Shown: positions 62,001 to 64,000 of the stretch, in pieces
How the letters are laid out: every line of letters begins with the position of its first letter
Position numbering within the stretch: position 1 is the stretch's first letter
Assembly: GCA_003342815.1 (NCBI GenBank)
Contig: PTEX01000055.1
Coordinates: forward strand, 1,911,708-1,975,707
Source: Eudromia elegans
Taxonomy: Eukaryota; Chordata; Aves; Tinamiformes; Tinamidae
Direction: 5' to 3'
DNA length: 64,000 nt
Notes under the pieces: model-generated
What the model saw: the letters and a program-made list of their open reading frames with translations, nothing else
Told to the model about the DNA's origin: nothing
Database searches by the model: none
Translations under genes and position numbers: made by a program

Positions 62001-64000
62001 TTTTTCCTCAGCAAAATGGGCCTTTATGGGGAAATGCAGAGTCCTCTTCTCCTGCCTATACTGAATCATGGTCCTATCCTGCTTTCTCCACTGCGCAGAT
62101 TTCTACCTGAGTAAGGAAGAAGAGTATCATCAGCCTTCTAGATCAGTTCTGTCTGCGTATGATTTTGATCATGTTTTTTCTTGAGCTGAGTGATTTGCTG
62201 GTGCTGTTGCTAGAGTCAATAACTGAAGCAACCTTTGGGACACCAGAGCTGAACAGGGGCTGCTGTGGAAGCAGATACGTGTGTTAGGAGAAACAATTCC
62301 TAAGAACCAAATCCTATCCTTTGATGCCCTGGTTAGCCTCTGGGGGGGAACGTTTATGGGCAGCACTATATTGCTGAAAGAAAAATATATAGTTTCAGTG
62401 GAGTGAATCTGAGCTGACCTGCAGCGAGGCCAGCATAAAATTATTTCTCAGGGAGAGGCAGTGGAAATGAAACGAGGGTGGCTTAGATCAGGCCACCCTG
62501 TCCTGGTCTGTCTCTTCCTTTTCTCTGTGAGGCGTTTAGGTCAGCATGCTGAGGCATGTTCAGGAATGTGTTTGAGCAGGGACAAAGCCACAGGAACCAC
62601 AGGAAAAATGGGGATGAGCTCCTCTGCAGTGGAGGTCTGCAGGGAAGACCGGAGGAGGCAGTATGGGAGCATGTGAGGAAGCTCTCAGCACCACAGGCTG
62701 GAGGCTTGACATGTTTTACTCATTAAGAGGAAGGTGAAAAACAATGGGAAAAGGAGGAAGTGTTTTGTGAGAAAGGAAAAGAAACTAGTAGCATAGGGTA
62801 GGGGAAAGGCAGCAAGGCAGAGGTCAAGGCAAGGATGACTGATGGTGGGGAAGAAGGATGAAAATGTGACAACTACAGATGGAAGAAAGATGCTTCTGGC
62901 TGTGGTCAGTGGGCAGAGATGAATGACCAGCAAGCAAAGCTCTCTGTTTTTGTGTGCTTTCTCTGTTCTTACAGTAGCATGTAGCTGCTAGATTTCTTGT
63001 TGAAGAAATATCCTTGGAGCCAGCTGCCTGCTCCTGGAGGAGCTAACAATCCTCAGACCATACTGAAATATCAGGGTACTGAAAAATCTTAAGTGCATAA
63101 AACTGTGATACAAGACAAATAGATACTTACCCCTGCATAGGAAAGAGAGAAGCTTGCTTAAATATTTAATCATATTTTGTTTTGCAATAGCTTAATGGTG
63201 TTAAAACATCTAATACATGCTCACGAAAAAACTCAGCATTTTAGATCTATAAATTATTCTGGTTGATTTTTCCCTTTTCCCCTGTAGATAAAAGTAACCA
63301 TTTGACAACAGGCTCCCTCAAACAATTCAGCCCACGCTAGTCTCATTACACGCTAACATATTCTCTCACACGTCTGAAGCAAGCCACCAAAAAAGTAATA
63401 AGTCGTCATTCATAGACGCAGCCTGGTGGCTAATAGCATCCTCACTTACCTTCCAAACACTGAGCACAGTGAAAATAAACGCAGGATGTATGCATGTGGA
63501 AAACTCAATTGCAGTCACATCAGAGATGAGCCAAAAATGGAAGCATTCAGAATTACAAGCATAACATTCAAATAATGACCTATAGCAGGTGTCAGTCTGA
63601 GAGGACAACACATCCCCTATAGTCATCTTAAAAGGACTTTGTCAATGTGTTTGGGCCCTCACCTCTGTAAATACATGTAATCCTTTCCAAATAGGTATAC
63701 AGATATCAGAGTGGTGACACTAGGTATAAAGAGGAAAAGACTTTCCCTTTGAGGCTACCAGAGTTTCCCTTTCTGGATCCATTTGGACTTCAGTCCTTGC
63801 TGTGTTCCTGGAGATGCACACCGATGCGTGAACAATACGGGAGGAGTGCTGTGGCAAGAGAAGGTGCATGTGCCAGTCTGTGTTTCCCTACAAAGGTCAT
63901 CAAGGCTTGCCTTTTAAACAGAGAAGAAGGTGATAATTTGGAGGGTTTTGCTTGTTTGTTTTTATTATGTTAAAGGAGTAAGATAGTGAAGAAAGGCCTC
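59089..64000. other. Intergenic, no gene seen
   Basis: GC-rich at 59.35-60.3 kb and again at 60.8-61.9 kb, otherwise mixed. It contains a stop-interrupted minus-strand frame (59347-60165), a TATAAAAG motif at 60619-60626 without a convincing exon behind it, and purine-rich sequence at 62.7-62.9 kb. No tRNA, rRNA or recognisable protein domain was seen. Confidence 0.5.
59347..60165 (-). pseudogene. Stop-interrupted antisense reading frame, unidentified
   Basis: One minus-strand frame stays mostly open for about 800 bases. It is broken by a TGA near 59947, a TAG near 59683 and a TGA near 59640. Readable parts include RQGQKQEIRDTGNSVHVKHH and QEQFLDVDGDVRNTSACVG. I recognise no family. High G+C makes long frames likely by chance, and other frames are also long here. 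A decayed gene is only a possibility. Confidence 0.15.

Noticed and set aside
60766-62114. Plus-strand open frames of 126-161 codons in GC-rich DNA
   Set aside because: Overlapping frames of similar length on both strands with Arg/Pro/Ala-rich composition; typical of GC-rich non-coding DNA.
62690-62930. Purine-rich 62.7-62.9 kb stretch as a gene on the minus strand (82 codons)
   Set aside because: The residue pattern (Phe/Leu/Ser/Pro) follows from the polypyrimidine composition of that strand; no domain or splice sites.
1-64000. tRNA, rRNA, CRISPR, prophage or operon features
   Set aside because: No cloverleaf A/B-box pairs, rRNA cores, regularly spaced repeats, or dense same-strand coding with ribosome binding sites were seen. 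The sequence is vertebrate nuclear DNA.
1-64000. Endogenous retrovirus LTRs
   Set aside because: No pair of long direct repeats with TG...CA ends and no gag/pol/env-like frame was recognised by eye. A diverged solo LTR cannot be excluded.

Overview
The window is vertebrate nuclear DNA, most likely from a bird. It has spliced-gene architecture, long AT-rich non-coding stretches, no bacterial-type operons, few transposons, and the transposons that can be recognised are CR1 retroposon fragments plus one old MIR-like SINE. The exact species cannot be read from the sequence.

Layout. Bases 1 to 50131 carry no convincing gene and are best read as the 3' part of one very long intron. That intron ends in a clean splice acceptor at 50130-50131. 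It is followed by a coding exon (50132-50292) whose 52 complete codons I recognise as the conserved C-terminus of PACRG (parkin co-regulated gene), a ciliary and flagellar microtubule protein. A 3' UTR of about 300 bases follows, with an AATAAA signal at 50577-50582. PACRG is the only gene I can name. The intron holds three CR1 3'-tail fragments (about 6.1, 42.1 and 45.5 kb), a MIR-like SINE (19.7 kb), simple repeats, small tandem duplications and perfect inverted repeats, several small GC-rich islands, and two short stretches that look like decayed coding sequence (19.2 and 24.6 kb).

Downstream of PACRG (50.6-64 kb) the DNA becomes clearly richer in G+C. This part contains a TATA box (53597-53603) followed by a short candidate first exon. 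That exon has an ATG, a 16-residue hydrophobic Cys-rich signal-peptide-like leader, and a perfect GTAAGTA splice donor at 53714. It would be the start of an unidentified secreted or membrane protein gene on the + strand. Next come a four-copy 31-bp minisatellite (54115-54238), a CpG-rich island (about 54.0-55.5 kb), an internal CR1 fragment encoding the end of the reverse-transcriptase ORF (58.78-59.09 kb, minus strand), and a GC-rich stretch with a stop-interrupted antisense reading frame (59.35-60.17 kb).

Most open reading frames in this window are 60-130 codons with no domain, no codon bias and no splice context, and were left out. The long overlapping frames at 53.9-55.7 kb come from the GC-rich, stop-poor composition and from the 31-bp repeat.
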